Shown: positions 16,678 to 25,855 of the stretch, piece after piece
Numbering within the stretch: position 1 is the first letter of the stretch
How the letters are laid out: every line of letters starts with the position of its first letter
From: Yoonia maritima
Lineage (GTDB): Bacteria > Pseudomonadota > Alphaproteobacteria > Rhodobacterales > Rhodobacteraceae
DNA: 64,000 nt
Assembly (NCBI RefSeq): GCF_002933395.1
Contig: NZ_PKFN01000007.1
Coordinates: 744,001-808,000 of the forward strand
Direction of reading: 5' to 3'
Notes under the pieces: generated by a model
Told to the model about the DNA's origin: nothing
The model's input: only the letters and a program-made list of their open reading frames with translations
Database searches by the model: none
Position numbers and translations under genes: made by a program

Positions 16678-17118
16678 TTACGGGTACCGTTTCGCGAAAT
16701 ACTCTGTGCCCCAAGCACATAGAACGCCGCCAATCAAAATAGATGCAATCATATTGATATTCACAAAATATAGCGCGATCTCACCTGCCTCATTAAAAGA
16801 CCCAAGTAATGCTTCCATTGGCCCATCATAGTGATTCCGCATCGCCTTATTTATCATTTGGAGAAAGCCGAGAACGAACAAAACGCTAAAACCGAAAACT
16901 AGCGCTACCGTTAAGCCCTGTCCTATCGCAGCCTGATACCCAAGCCCCGCATGACGCCCCAACATGCGCCACCCAAAAAACACCCCTAAAGCAGCACATA
17001 AAGGTATTAGATATCCCGGTGCGTTTTCTTCTGGAAAATATGGAATTGCGATACCCGCGATATACCAACCGTACAAAGCAAGAAACACGGCACCGGCAAG
17101 CCGTCCAGCAGTAGGCAT
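16678..17118 (-). CDS. trgA: TrgA family membrane protein (tellurite resistance)
   Basis: The 146-residue protein has four hydrophobic segments (about 7-28, 33-52, 66-90 and 115-138). With only short polar loops it is an inner-membrane protein of the TrgA family. It is the first gene of the run, with AAGGA nine bases before the ATG, and trgB follows after 4 bases. In R. sphaeroides trgAB raises tellurite tolerance; the mechanism is unknown. Identification rests on the hydrophobic pattern and the trgB-cysK context. Confidence 0.85.
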   Translation of the reverse strand: MPTAGRLAGAVFLALYGWYIAGIAIPYFPEENAPGYLIPLCAALGVFFGWRMLGRHAGLGYQAAIGQGLTVALVFGFSVLFVLGFLQMINKAMRNHYDGPMEALLGSFNEAGEIALYFVNINMIASILIGGVLCAWGTEYFAKRYP

Positions 17119-17385
17119 AAATCTTTGTCCTTATCGTTCCGGCCCAAAGACCAAGGGCTCGGGCAAAATTTTTCATCCCTATTTTCAGCGATGATCTTAA
17201 TCCATGCAAGAGGCACACATGAACAATCGGATCGTTCATGCAGAAAAGCGCCTAGATGCGAAATAACGGCCTCGAATCTGACTTCAATTTGAAAAATAAA
17301 CAAACATTATCAGATAATTAAATGACACATATGATGTGATATCCCAACATCAAATGTGTTGCGTGTTTGCCGTTATCGATCCCAA

Positions 17386-18795
17386 TTAACGTGCTTTATA
17401 CGTGTCCAGCGCACGCTCACGCCCTGCCTTTACATCGACAACCGGTGAGGGATACCGATCTTGTTGTGATATCCCCCAAGACTTTGGCACCATATCGAAA
17501 TAAGATTGTGCCGTAGCACTGGGGGTGGTTTTTCCCTCGGCGATCCACCGATCCGCATATGCGCGTTGCGGATCAAATTTATCGAGCTGTGTCACAGGGT
17601 TAAAAACCCTAAAATAAGGCGCGGCATCGGGACCAGACCCCGCCGCCCATTGCCATCCCATTGCGTTGCTACACGGGTCCCAGTCGATCAGGCAATCAGC
17701 AAACCAGTTCAGACCTATTTTCCAATGACTTAACAGATGCTTTGTTAGATATGATGCAACAATCATACGACCACGGTTATGCATAACGCCAGTTACGTAC
17801 ATTTCACGCATTGCAGCGTCCACGAACGGGACACCTGTCCGACCTTGCTTCCACGCCATAACCTGTTCTGTTTCATCGGTATTCCAAGGAAACGCATCCC
17901 ACTCGGGCTTCCAATTCCCGGTCAATAACTGCGGAGTATGGTGAGCCAAATGATATGCGAACTCCCTCCAGACTAGCTCGCGCAAAAACGTTTCCGCCCC
18001 CGCATGTCCATCATGCAGCGCCTTCCAACCTGCGTGCCAACATTGGCGCGGGCTGATCTCTCCATAGGTTAGGTTTTCCGACAGCCCAGATGTTCCAGCC
18101 ACGCCCGGTATGTTTCTGTTTTCCACATAACGGTCAATTTTTTCGCTTAAAAACTGGCGTAAGCGATCTATTGCAGCGCTCTCTCCGACAACACAGTAGG
18201 TTGCCAAAACATCCGCACCGCGCTTCATCTCAGCACTCATGTGCCAATCTTCAAGCTTTTCCGATCGTGGCCACTGCTCCGGAGATGCAATCCCATCAGG
18301 TGCAGGCAATGAAATCGCTAAGCTACGATCACGCACAGACTTCCACATCGGCGTAAATACCTTGTAGAAACCGCCGGTTTTCGTTTCAACTGTCCACGGC
18401 TCAAACAACAGATGCCCGGTGAAACTGTGGACATCTACTCCGTCTTGCTTAAGCGCGGACTTAACAACGGTATCACGCGATTTATGCTGCGGGTCATATA
18501 GGCGTGACCAATACACAGCCCCTGCCCCGGTCTCGGCGATGAGCTCTCTTAAGACGGTTAAGGCATCACCTTTTCGCAATACCAGATTGCTTGAGTGCGA
18601 TTTCAGCAGCTGTGCAAAATGATCCACAGCAAGACCCAGCCGCATTTTCGGCGCAGCACCTAAACTTTCGACCAACTCATCAAAGATAAAGACAGGGATC
18701 ACCGGCCGCCCAGTTGCACAGGCCGCCGCCAATGCTTCGTGATCGCGCAGGCGTAAATCACGCCGAAACCAAACTATAATGGGTGAGTTATTCAT
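17386..18795 (-). CDS. phrB: Deoxyribodipyrimidine photolyase (class I CPD type)
   Basis: The 469-residue flavoprotein uses light to reverse cyclobutane pyrimidine dimers. The N-terminal antenna domain starts W-F-R-R-D-L-R-L. The FAD domain holds L-R-E-L-V-W-R-E-F, then M-H-N-R-G-R-M-I-V-A, D-W-D-P-C-S-N-A-M-G-W-Q-W and the C-terminal N-P-x-x-Q region, as in class I photolyases. Neither candidate start (18795 or the ATG at 18825) has a clear ribosome site; 18795 places W-F-R-R at the usual distance. No LexA-type box was seen upstream. Confidence 0.92.
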   Translation of the reverse strand: MNNSPIIVWFRRDLRLRDHEALAAACATGRPVIPVFIFDELVESLGAAPKMRLGLAVDHFAQLLKSHSSNLVLRKGDALTVLRELIAETGAGAVYWSRLYDPQHKSRDTVVKSALKQDGVDVHSFTGHLLFEPWTVETKTGGFYKVFTPMWKSVRDRSLAISLPAPDGIASPEQWPRSEKLEDWHMSAEMKRGADVLATYCVVGESAAIDRLRQFLSEKIDRYVENRNIPGVAGTSGLSENLTYGEISPRQCWHAGWKALHDGHAGAETFLRELVWREFAYHLAHHTPQLLTGNWKPEWDAFPWNTDETEQVMAWKQGRTGVPFVDAAMREMYVTGVMHNRGRMIVASYLTKHLLSHWKIGLNWFADCLIDWDPCSNAMGWQWAAGSGPDAAPYFRVFNPVTQLDKFDPQRAYADRWIAEGKTTPSATAQSYFDMVPKSWGISQQDRYPSPVVDVKAGRERALDTYKAR

Positions 18796-18959
18796 ATCAG
18801 CGCTGCGTCCTGAATCTGTTTTCATCTGATTTAGCGTCGATTGCCGCAGGTCAAGCCCGTGTCATAAAAAGGGCCCTGACGCAAATACATCAAAACCCTA
18901 TATTCAAACAGTTTTGGGGCTATTTCCGCGCAGTCAACGTTTCTGACGTGCGCCGCGGC

Positions 18960-19943
18960 CTACCCGTTTACATCCACAACGATGCGTCCCTTGACTTTAC
19001 CTTGCAAAATATCGCGTCCCAAATCCGGTAGGTCTGACAGGATCGCAGGCTGGATCATGGCATCAAGTTTCGCCATCGGAAGGTCTTTTGCGATCCTTTC
19101 CCAAGCGCGTAAACGGTTTTCATAAGGTTGCATGACACTATCGATCCCCAGCAGATTCACCCCGCGCAGCAAAAATGGAATCACAGTCGCAGGTAAATCA
19201 GCCCCACCCGCAAGACCCACAGCCGCGACAGACGCACCATATTTCATCTGGCCTAGCACGCGCGCGAGCATGGCGCTCCCGACTGCGTCGATACAGCCAC
19301 CCCATGCTTCCGCCTCAAGCGGGCGTTTGGTCGTTTCGTTAATGTCTTCACGTGCGACGATCTGCGTGGCACCCAACGATGTTAGATAATCTGCAGTTTC
19401 AGGACGCCCCGTCACTGCTGCAACATCATAGCCAAGGTTTGCCAAAATTGCGGTTGCAACTGACCCTACCCCTCCAGCTGCCCCAGTAACAAGCACCGGA
19501 CCATCTTTGATCCCATGATCTTCGAGCGCCATAACCGCGAGCATCGCCGTAAAACCTGCTGTCCCTACGGCCATCGCATGACGCGTATCGATCCCATTGG
19601 GGAGTGGCACCAACCAATCGGCATTCACACGGGCCTTTTGGGCATAGCCGCCCCAATGCACCTCTCCGACACGCCATCCGGTCAAAACAACCTTATCACC
19701 CGGTGCATAGCGCGGGTCATCAGATGCCTCGACTGTGCCAGAAAAATCAATGCCGGGCACATGCGGGTAATTCCGAACAAGCCCACCACCGGGACCAATA
19801 CAAAGCCCATCTTTGTAATTCACAGTTGAATATTCAACTGCAACGGTCACATCGCCAGCAGGCAATTGATCAATCTCAATTCTCTGCACGCCCGCTGCAG
19901 TTTTCCCATCCTCGTCCTTTTCAACGATCAAAGCATTGAACAT
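18960..19943 (-). CDS. acuI: Acrylyl-CoA reductase / YhdH-type quinone oxidoreductase
   Basis: The 327-residue zinc-free medium-chain dehydrogenase contains the substrate-loop Y-S-T-V-N-Y-K-D near residues 38-45, P-G-I-D-F-S-G and the NADPH loop T-G-A-A-G-G-V-G. This is the AcuI/YhdH subfamily, which reduces acryloyl-CoA to propionyl-CoA. In marine Rhodobacteraceae this detoxifies acrylate from DMSP and serves propionate metabolism. The start at 19943 has GGGAGG just upstream; an in-frame earlier start would lie on top of it. No DMSP lyase or demethylase gene adjoins it, so the DMSP link is from the family, not the context. Confidence 0.88.
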   Translation of the reverse strand: MFNALIVEKDEDGKTAAGVQRIEIDQLPAGDVTVAVEYSTVNYKDGLCIGPGGGLVRNYPHVPGIDFSGTVEASDDPRYAPGDKVVLTGWRVGEVHWGGYAQKARVNADWLVPLPNGIDTRHAMAVGTAGFTAMLAVMALEDHGIKDGPVLVTGAAGGVGSVATAILANLGYDVAAVTGRPETADYLTSLGATQIVAREDINETTKRPLEAEAWGGCIDAVGSAMLARVLGQMKYGASVAAVGLAGGADLPATVIPFLLRGVNLLGIDSVMQPYENRLRAWERIAKDLPMAKLDAMIQPAILSDLPDLGRDILQGKVKGRIVVDVNG

Positions 19944-19976
19944 ATGCACCTCCCTCATTGCGATACAGTCAGAGGA

Positions 19977-20480
19977 TCAGTTTTCTGGCATAAAGGGAAG
20001 ATCAGTATCATTAGGTTTTTCGCCAGCAGCCGTTAACATTGCATGTACCTGTCCGCGATGATGTGTCTGATGGTTAAACAATTGCGTCACACATAAGCTC
20101 ACCGGTTTTTCAAAATCCCGTTGCAAAGATCCAGAATACCAACGCAAGGTGCCAGTGAGATCAACGGCATGCAAATGTTCTGCCCAATGTGTAATCCGTC
20201 CATCCATACGAAACCGCTCCGCCGCCCAAGTCGCCCCCGTCGGCATAAATCGGGTGCTATCTCGAATGGTTTGATCTGGCGCCGGACCACCGTCAAATCG
20301 GCTCATCCAAAGCGTATCACCCCAAAGCAAATGGTTCAGTGTCGCAAAGATTGACCCAAAAAACGCGCCCCGATCTTGCTCAAGCGCCTGTGGGGCCATG
20401 TTCTTAACAATTTCACGTAACCCATCGTTTTGCCATTTGTTATAAGCTGCCATCGTGCGGCAGTACTCAGGAGTAATCAC
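19977..20480 (-). CDS. DinB-family (four-helix) putative metal-dependent protein
   Basis: The 167-residue protein is a four-helix bundle of the DinB/YfiT superfamily. The candidate metal histidines fit the family triad: one in L-N-H-L-L-W-G-D near residue 50, and a pair in F-N-H-Q-T-H-H-R-G-Q near 135-144. Family members are thiol S-transferases or remain uncharacterised. GTG at 20480 is taken as the start (AAGGA nine bases upstream); it directly precedes the I-T-P-E-Y-C segment. The gene lies 33 bases upstream of acuI on the same strand and may be co-transcribed. Confidence 0.82.
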   Translation of the reverse strand: MITPEYCRTMAAYNKWQNDGLREIVKNMAPQALEQDRGAFFGSIFATLNHLLWGDTLWMSRFDGGPAPDQTIRDSTRFMPTGATWAAERFRMDGRITHWAEHLHAVDLTGTLRWYSGSLQRDFEKPVSLCVTQLFNHQTHHRGQVHAMLTAAGEKPNDTDLPFMPEN

Positions 20481-20714
20481 CTTGAAAATTCCTTTTGCTA
20501 AAATCAATCACAGGTCAGGGGGACAAAGCTAGAAAAAGCAAGTTTCGCAATTATGTCAAGAAATCTCAGCCGTGCATTTCAAGGCGCAATATCACTTAAA
20601 TCGCTCAAATGCTGTGCCTTTCGAATATGGCATCAGCTGACAATCAAATCCCTCTTGCCGCACGCTTGGCGCAGACCTAATCTGTATTTCAGAATTTAAT
20701 CGGGAGTACGGTTT

Positions 20715-21758
20715 ATGAAATCTAAAACACTTCTTAGCGCTGTTTCATGTGTTGCGCTTACATCCGCTGCCGCGGCGCAAGACGCTGATCTACTGGTCTT
20801 TGACTATTCCGGCTTTGAAGATCCAGCTTTCCACAGTGGATATGTGGAACAGCACGGCGACGCCCCAACCTTCGCGTTTTTTGGGGACGAAGACGAAGCA
20901 TTTCAAAAAATTCGGTCCGGTTTTAAGGCAGATGTCGCGCATATCTGCGCTGGCTCGGTAAGCAAATGGACACAAAGCGGTATAATCGAAGCATGGGATA
21001 TCGATAAAATCACCGCATATGGTGATTTGGATAGCAATCTAACCGGCACAGACGTTGCCGCCGCTGAAGCAGTCTATTTTATCCCAACTGATTTTGGCTC
21101 AACAGCCATTGCCTATAACCCTGAACAAGTTCCAGCAGATGACGTTGCGACACTGCAAGTTTTCAAAAACCCCGCTTATGCTGGCCGACTTACCTTGCCA
21201 GACAACGTCGATGATGCTTACGCGCTGGCCTACCTTGCAACTGGGGTCGATAACTGGACCGATGCAACTGATGAACAATTTGAAGCCGCTTCAAATTGGT
21301 TGCGTGAAGTTCACCCCAACCTGCGCACCTATTGGACGGACCCCGCAGAGCTGGCACAGCTGCTTTCATCTGGCGAAATTTTAATTAGCTGGGCATGGAA
21401 CGAAACCTATCCGGCCATGGTCGAAGAAGAACGACCAATTGCCTTTCAACGCGAGGCCACAGAAGGTTCATCTCTTTGGCTATGCGGCTACGTCAACCTC
21501 GCTGACAGTCCCGGCGTCGAAGACAAAGCCTATGACTATATGAATGCAATGCTTGCAGATGCATCGGTGGTGCCACTGCTTGACGCCGGTTACGGCTCTG
21601 CAAACGCAGTCGCGCTTTCGACCCAAGTTAGCGAGGACGACCTGATTGCATCCGGCCTTGGCACAATAGATGTTCCTGTTTTGGCGCAACTCCCAATGAG
21701 CAACGCAATGCGCGAACGCCAAGCAGAAACGTTTGAGCTCATCAAAGCTGGCTTCTAA
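20715..21758 (+). CDS. Periplasmic solute-binding protein (PotD/PotF-like)
   Basis: The 347-residue protein has a signal peptide with likely cleavage after A-A-A (near residue 21). The body has the two-lobe periplasmic binding fold of spermidine/putrescine-type proteins: a G-D-E-D-E-A-F-x-K-I-R-S-G-F segment, then P-T-D-F-G-S-T-A-I-A-Y-N. Such proteins deliver polyamines or similar cations to an ABC importer. No permease or ATPase gene adjoins it, so it is an orphan here. GGGAG lies 9 bases upstream of the start. Confidence 0.85.
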   Translation: MKSKTLLSAVSCVALTSAAAAQDADLLVFDYSGFEDPAFHSGYVEQHGDAPTFAFFGDEDEAFQKIRSGFKADVAHICAGSVSKWTQSGIIEAWDIDKITAYGDLDSNLTGTDVAAAEAVYFIPTDFGSTAIAYNPEQVPADDVATLQVFKNPAYAGRLTLPDNVDDAYALAYLATGVDNWTDATDEQFEAASNWLREVHPNLRTYWTDPAELAQLLSSGEILISWAWNETYPAMVEEERPIAFQREATEGSSLWLCGYVNLADSPGVEDKAYDYMNAMLADASVVPLLDAGYGSANAVALSTQVSEDDLIASGLGTIDVPVLAQLPMSNAMRERQAETFELIKAGF

Positions 21759-21880
21759 ATAGCTATCGCATAGGCGGTGCCTTAAGTGCCGCCTTTACCG
21801 CGTAGGGTGGATCTTGATCGACCGCACCTGCGACGGTTTAACCTTTGTATCTTGCGATCATATCGCCTAACTCTTGCGAC

Positions 21881-22225
21881 ATGACCAGACGCGGCCTTAT
21901 CTCTTGTATCGTTATAATCGCCCTTGCCTTTGTTGGCTTTGGGCATCGCGCTCTTACACCTGCTGTTGATGCCCAAGCGACTGTTTACGTTCTTGCTGGC
22001 GGTGACTGGGCCGACATCTGTGGTCAAACGGGTGATCCGCGTCACGCCAGAGCAGACCAATGCCTTGCATGCATTGTTTCACATGGCTGTTTGACGCCTA
22101 CTCCTGCACAGTTTCCTGCTCTTCAGCTTGCGACATCCACGCTTTGGATTGGGAAAAGCGCATCAATTTCACGTCTTTCTATTCTTGATTGGGCCTACGC
22201 CGCACGTGCGCCTCCATTGGCATAA
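21881..22225 (+). CDS. DUF2946-like secreted/anchored small protein
   Basis: A 114-residue protein with an N-terminal hydrophobic helix (about 5-25), then a cysteine-rich middle with C-x2-C-x4-C (C-L-A-C-I-V-S-H-G-C), and ending in R-A-P-P-L-A. These are features of DUF2946-type proteins often found with copper genes. It directly precedes the PCuAC and SCO genes, which supports a link to copper handling. ATG 21881 is preferred over a TTG at 21845. Function unknown. Confidence 0.6.
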   Translation: MTRRGLISCIVIIALAFVGFGHRALTPAVDAQATVYVLAGGDWADICGQTGDPRHARADQCLACIVSHGCLTPTPAQFPALQLATSTLWIGKSASISRLSILDWAYAARAPPLA

Positions 22226-22289
22226 CGCCGACAATCAACATCAATGCTATCGTCCGGCCTTTGGCGCGGACCCTTAAGAAAGTCGAACC

Positions 22290-22736
22290 ATGAAATTGAA
22301 TACCCTTATCGCAAGCGCATTTCTGATTCTCGTCGCACCAGCTGCATGGGCAGAATCCAACATCACAGTGATGCATCCCACCGCTTTTGAAACAGCGCCA
22401 ACCGCGATGGCTGGCGGTGGCTTCATGCATATTTCAAACGATGGCGACACAGATGATACCCTTCTGAGCGTCGAAGCAGATTTTCCACGTGTTGAACTGC
22501 ACACCACAGAATTCACCGATGGCGTCGCAAAAATGATGCATGTCGAAGGTGTCCCAGTTCCGGCGGGCGGAATGGTTGCGCTCGAACCGGGTGGCTATCA
22601 CGTGATGTTCATGGGGCTCCAGGGCGACCCATTTGAGGTCGGTGAAACCATTCCCGCAACGCTGATTTTTGAACATGCTGGCGAAGTGGATATCACTTTT
22701 GAAGTGGTCGAACGCACCATGGAACACAATCACTGA
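22290..22736 (+). CDS. Periplasmic copper chaperone PCuAC
   Basis: The 148-residue protein has a signal peptide cleaved after A-W-A (about 21). The cupredoxin-like domain carries the copper motif of the family: histidine and methionine in V-E-L-H-T-T then K-M-M-H-V-E-G, and the later G-Y-H-V-M-F-M segment (H-x-M). PCuAC loads Cu(I) into the CuA or CuB centre of haem-copper oxidases together with SCO. It is followed after 54 bases by the SCO gene. Confidence 0.92.
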   Translation: MKLNTLIASAFLILVAPAAWAESNITVMHPTAFETAPTAMAGGGFMHISNDGDTDDTLLSVEADFPRVELHTTEFTDGVAKMMHVEGVPVPAGGMVALEPGGYHVMFMGLQGDPFEVGETIPATLIFEHAGEVDITFEVVERTMEHNH

Positions 22737-22790
22737 TAACCCGACACGCGCCTTCGGCCTAACGAAGGCGCCAAACCAAAGGAGACGGCA

Positions 22791-23399
22791 ATGAAAGCTG
22801 TCATTATCGGGACAACAACCCTCATTGCGGCGGCGGGGTTGGGTCTATACACTTGGAATGTATCGCAAAACGCCAAGCAAACCCCTTGCGGTGATACCGC
22901 AGTCGCATCCTCAGCGATTGGTGGACCATTCGAACTCGTATCTGAAACAGGTGAAACCGTCACAGATACAGACGTTATCACGAAACCAACGCTCGTTTAT
23001 TTTGGGTACACTTTTTGCCCCGATGTTTGCCCACTTGATAGCGCACGGAACGCGCAAGCCGCTTACCTTTTGGAAGATGAAGGGTATGACATCGGCACTG
23101 TGTTCATATCGGTTGATCCTGACCGCGATACGCCACAGGTCGTTGGTGACTTCACCGAAAACTTTCACGAAAACATGATCGGTCTCACCGGATCGGCAGA
23201 GCAAGTCAGTGTCGCCTCTAAGGCGTACCGTACTTACTACCGTAAACAAGATGGTGACGACGAATACTACCTCGTCGATCATTCAACGCAGACATATCTG
23301 ATGATGCCTGACACCGGGTTCGCGACATTCTTTAAGCGCGACCACACACCCGAACAAATCGCTGAAATCACGGCATGTTTTATGGACACAGAGGTCTAG
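22791..23399 (+). CDS. SCO1/SenC family copper chaperone / thiol reductase
   Basis: The 202-residue protein has an N-terminal membrane anchor (about 3-22) and a thioredoxin-fold domain with the copper-binding C-P-D-V-C (near 81-85) and a later histidine in V-D-H-S-T (about 163). SCO proteins deliver copper or reduce the CuA cysteines of cytochrome c oxidase in the periplasm. GGAGACGGCA immediately precedes the ATG. It lies between the PCuAC gene and hemN, both tied to respiratory oxidase assembly. Confidence 0.93.
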   Translation: MKAVIIGTTTLIAAAGLGLYTWNVSQNAKQTPCGDTAVASSAIGGPFELVSETGETVTDTDVITKPTLVYFGYTFCPDVCPLDSARNAQAAYLLEDEGYDIGTVFISVDPDRDTPQVVGDFTENFHENMIGLTGSAEQVSVASKAYRTYYRKQDGDDEYYLVDHSTQTYLMMPDTGFATFFKRDHTPEQIAEITACFMDTEV

Positions 23400-23406
23400 A
23401 AATTTT

Positions 23407-23447
23407 CCCCGCGCCATTTGATCTGGCGCAAATACACAGGCGCGGGG
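23407..23447 (+). promoter_or_regulatory. FNR-like box enclosed in a perfect inverted repeat before hemN
   Basis: TTGATctggCGCAA at 23418-23431, itself inside ATTTG-N8-CAAAT, resembles an FNR/FnrL site (TTGAT-N4-ATCAA) with a perfect left half and an imperfect right half. It is enclosed by a perfect 9-base inverted repeat, CCCCGCGCC (23407-23415) and GGCGCGGGG (23439-23447). The ATG of hemN follows 19 bases after the repeat. hemN genes are commonly FNR-controlled in this family, so oxygen regulation is likely. The role of the outer repeat is unknown. Confidence 0.55.
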
Positions 23448-23466
23448 ATATGCCATTTCAGACGAC

Positions 23467-24816
23467 ATGGATCATATGTCACGCCTTCGCCAGCACGGAT
23501 TATTTGACGCCCGTGTGCCCCGCTATACCAGCTACCCGCCTGCAACCGCGTTTTCCGCACAGACCGGAGCCGCATTTCAGTCTGAATGCTTGCGCACCCT
23601 CGATACCGACACCCCCGTGTCTGTCTACGTTCACATCCCATTTTGTGAACGCTTATGCTGGTTCTGCGCCTGCCGCACGCAAGGCACAACGACACTCAAA
23701 CCGGTTGAAACCTACCTGACATGCCTAAAAGCAGAACTAGAACTATTGCGCAAAACTTTGCCCGCTGGTTTGAAAATGGGGCAGCTGCATTGGGGTGGTG
23801 GCACGCCAACCATTTTGACACCAGACATGATCCGGCACCTCGCGACCGCAATCAAGGATGTCATCTCTCCTACCGCAAACTTTCAATTCTCAGTTGAAAT
23901 TGATCCTACACTTGTCGATGACGCCAAAATTGAGTCACTCTCAGCAACGGGTATGACGCGGGCAAGCATTGGCATTCAAGATTTTGCACCTGATGTCCAA
24001 GCGGCTATCGGCCGCGAACAAAGCTTTGAGACCACGCGTGACTGCGTCGAAAGCCTACGTGCGGCAGGGATCACATCATTAAACGCCGATCTGGTTTATG
24101 GGTTACCTCATCAAAACGCTAAAAAGCTGGATGATACGATCTCAAAAGTCATGCAACTGGATCCCGACCGCATTGCCTTGTTTGGCTATGCCCATGTGCC
24201 AAACTTCGCGAAACGCCAACAGCTTATTCCCAACGCGGCATTACCAAACGAAGAAACACGCTACCACCTTGCCCAACAAGCCGCCCGCGCGTTTGGAGCA
24301 AGCGGATACGAAGCCATCGGTATCGACCATTTTGCAAAGCCCGAAGATTCGCTCACGATTGCGCGAAATCACGGACAACTACGCCGCAATTTTCAGGGCT
24401 ACACCGACGACGCCAGTCAAAGCCTGATTGGAATCGGCGCCTCGTCAATCTCGCAATTCGCGCAAGGTTATGTGCAGAACGCATCCGCGACAGCGGCCTA
24501 TATTCAGCGGATCAGCGGCGGAAACCTTGCTGGTCATCGTGGTTATCACCTGTCCGCATTAGACAGACCGCGCGCTGCGGCGATCAATATGTTGATGTGC
24601 CAATTCGAAATTGATCTGAGCGCGTTAGATAAATTTCCCAACGCACATACGCTTACCCGGGTCCACGATAGGGTGCTTGCCGATTTTGCGGACCTTGTTG
24701 TGCGTGATGGCACTATTCTGCGGATCACACCCGAAGGCCGACCACTCACCCGTATCATCGCACAACGCTATGACGGCTTTAACGATACAACGGCACAGTA
24801 TTCACAGGCGTCTTGA
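23467..24816 (+). CDS. hemN: Oxygen-independent coproporphyrinogen III oxidase
   Basis: The 449-residue radical SAM enzyme converts coproporphyrinogen III to protoporphyrinogen IX without oxygen. The cluster motif C-x3-C-x2-C is in I-P-F-C-E-R-L-C-W-F-C (about 59-69), followed by H-W-G-G-G-T-P. The N-terminal R-V-P-R-Y-T-S-Y-P segment is typical of true HemN rather than HemW. A second Met three residues on (23476) is another possible start. Context with PCuAC and SCO fits a low-oxygen respiratory regulon. Confidence 0.94.
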   Translation: MDHMSRLRQHGLFDARVPRYTSYPPATAFSAQTGAAFQSECLRTLDTDTPVSVYVHIPFCERLCWFCACRTQGTTTLKPVETYLTCLKAELELLRKTLPAGLKMGQLHWGGGTPTILTPDMIRHLATAIKDVISPTANFQFSVEIDPTLVDDAKIESLSATGMTRASIGIQDFAPDVQAAIGREQSFETTRDCVESLRAAGITSLNADLVYGLPHQNAKKLDDTISKVMQLDPDRIALFGYAHVPNFAKRQQLIPNAALPNEETRYHLAQQAARAFGASGYEAIGIDHFAKPEDSLTIARNHGQLRRNFQGYTDDASQSLIGIGASSISQFAQGYVQNASATAAYIQRISGGNLAGHRGYHLSALDRPRAAAINMLMCQFEIDLSALDKFPNAHTLTRVHDRVLADFADLVVRDGTILRITPEGRPLTRIIAQRYDGFNDTTAQYSQAS

Positions 24817-25680
24817 TCAAAATCCGTAAGAAACAGCCGCAGCGACAGCAAGCCCTGCATCTGCGGCATGGACCATTGTGAAATCAGTGCTGATCCCAAG
24901 ATCAAACGCATATGTAACGCCTACCCCAATCGCGGGGTCTGCGTCTTCGGTTTGGCGCAGCAATGCGGTGAGCTCTGTATCATCATGAATGTCAAATTCG
25001 GCAAACATTTCAGCAGTATGTCCAGCATCATTTGCCTCGGCAGCATACAGCCCGAAACCTAAGCGTGCAGGCCCAGCATCATAACGCAAATGCGTTTTTG
25101 CATTCCAATCCCAATCTGAATTCTCTGATACAGCCTCGGCCGCCAAATCGACACCCCATCGGCCTGACGCAACGCTGGTACCAATTCCGTAAATGGTAAT
25201 ATCAGTATCCGGCACCCCATGCACTGAGATGCTAAGGTCACGCGCCTGATGGCTGTAGACCGCGCCATAGGGGAGAAATTCAGATTCAGTCATAACCCCG
25301 TCGGTTGCCCGGCTACGGGTTGTGCTAATACTGAAAAGCGCGAGACGCGGCATCAACTGCGCCAGTCCGGAAACGGCAAAGCGGTCATATGCGGGTCGCG
25401 GAAAACCTAGTTCGACTTTGTGATCATCCTGAGTCCATGTCACAGAGGCATATGTTTCATGCAAGCGTCCGACAACGCCAAACACACCAAGTTCGGCGCC
25501 CCAAGCCCCCTCGCCCACCGATAGGTTAAAATCGCCAAAAAAATATCCACCGTCAAAGGTGTCCGTCTTTAAATGGCCCAAAGAAATTTGGTTGGTATCT
25601 TCTGCCAACGCCTGCCCAAAGGGGCTAACAACGACAAAGATTGCGGCGACATAGGTCACAGCCGAGTTGGTTTTTAACAT
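24817..25680 (-). CDS. Outer-membrane beta-barrel protein, uncharacterised
   Basis: The 287-residue protein has a signal peptide (cleavage after A-L-A, about residue 26). It then shows alternating polar/hydrophobic strands rich in Gly, Tyr and Trp, and a C-terminal aromatic residue (Y-G-F), the usual BamA recognition end of barrel proteins. About twelve strands can be counted by eye. I do not recognise a named family; porin-like or MipA/omp-like are possible. It is convergent with hemN, the two stop codons abutting. Confidence 0.68.
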   Translation of the reverse strand: MLKTNSAVTYVAAIFVVVSPFGQALAEDTNQISLGHLKTDTFDGGYFFGDFNLSVGEGAWGAELGVFGVVGRLHETYASVTWTQDDHKVELGFPRPAYDRFAVSGLAQLMPRLALFSISTTRSRATDGVMTESEFLPYGAVYSHQARDLSISVHGVPDTDITIYGIGTSVASGRWGVDLAAEAVSENSDWDWNAKTHLRYDAGPARLGFGLYAAEANDAGHTAEMFAEFDIHDDTELTALLRQTEDADPAIGVGVTYAFDLGISTDFTMVHAADAGLAVAAAVSYGF

Positions 25681-25855
25681 CTAACTTAAGCACTCGCGAT
25701 TTTTTCGGGACGCGTAGCGGTTCATTAAAAAGATGACCACCCCGACGTGGGCAAAACCAGCACAAAAGTGTCAAAAGCACTAAGATGTGATCGCATTAGA
25801 TATCCTACCCACCTGCATTCGCCCACTTGCACAACCCCGCATGAACACCTATCTG

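Noticed and set aside
18826-18959. Searched for a LexA box or photolyase regulatory site upstream of phrB.
   Set aside because: No GTTC-N7-GTTC or other convincing repeat seen.
20715-21758. Looked for permease and ATPase genes to complete an ABC importer around the solute-binding protein.
   Set aside because: Neighbours are a DinB-fold gene and copper genes; no transporter parts present.
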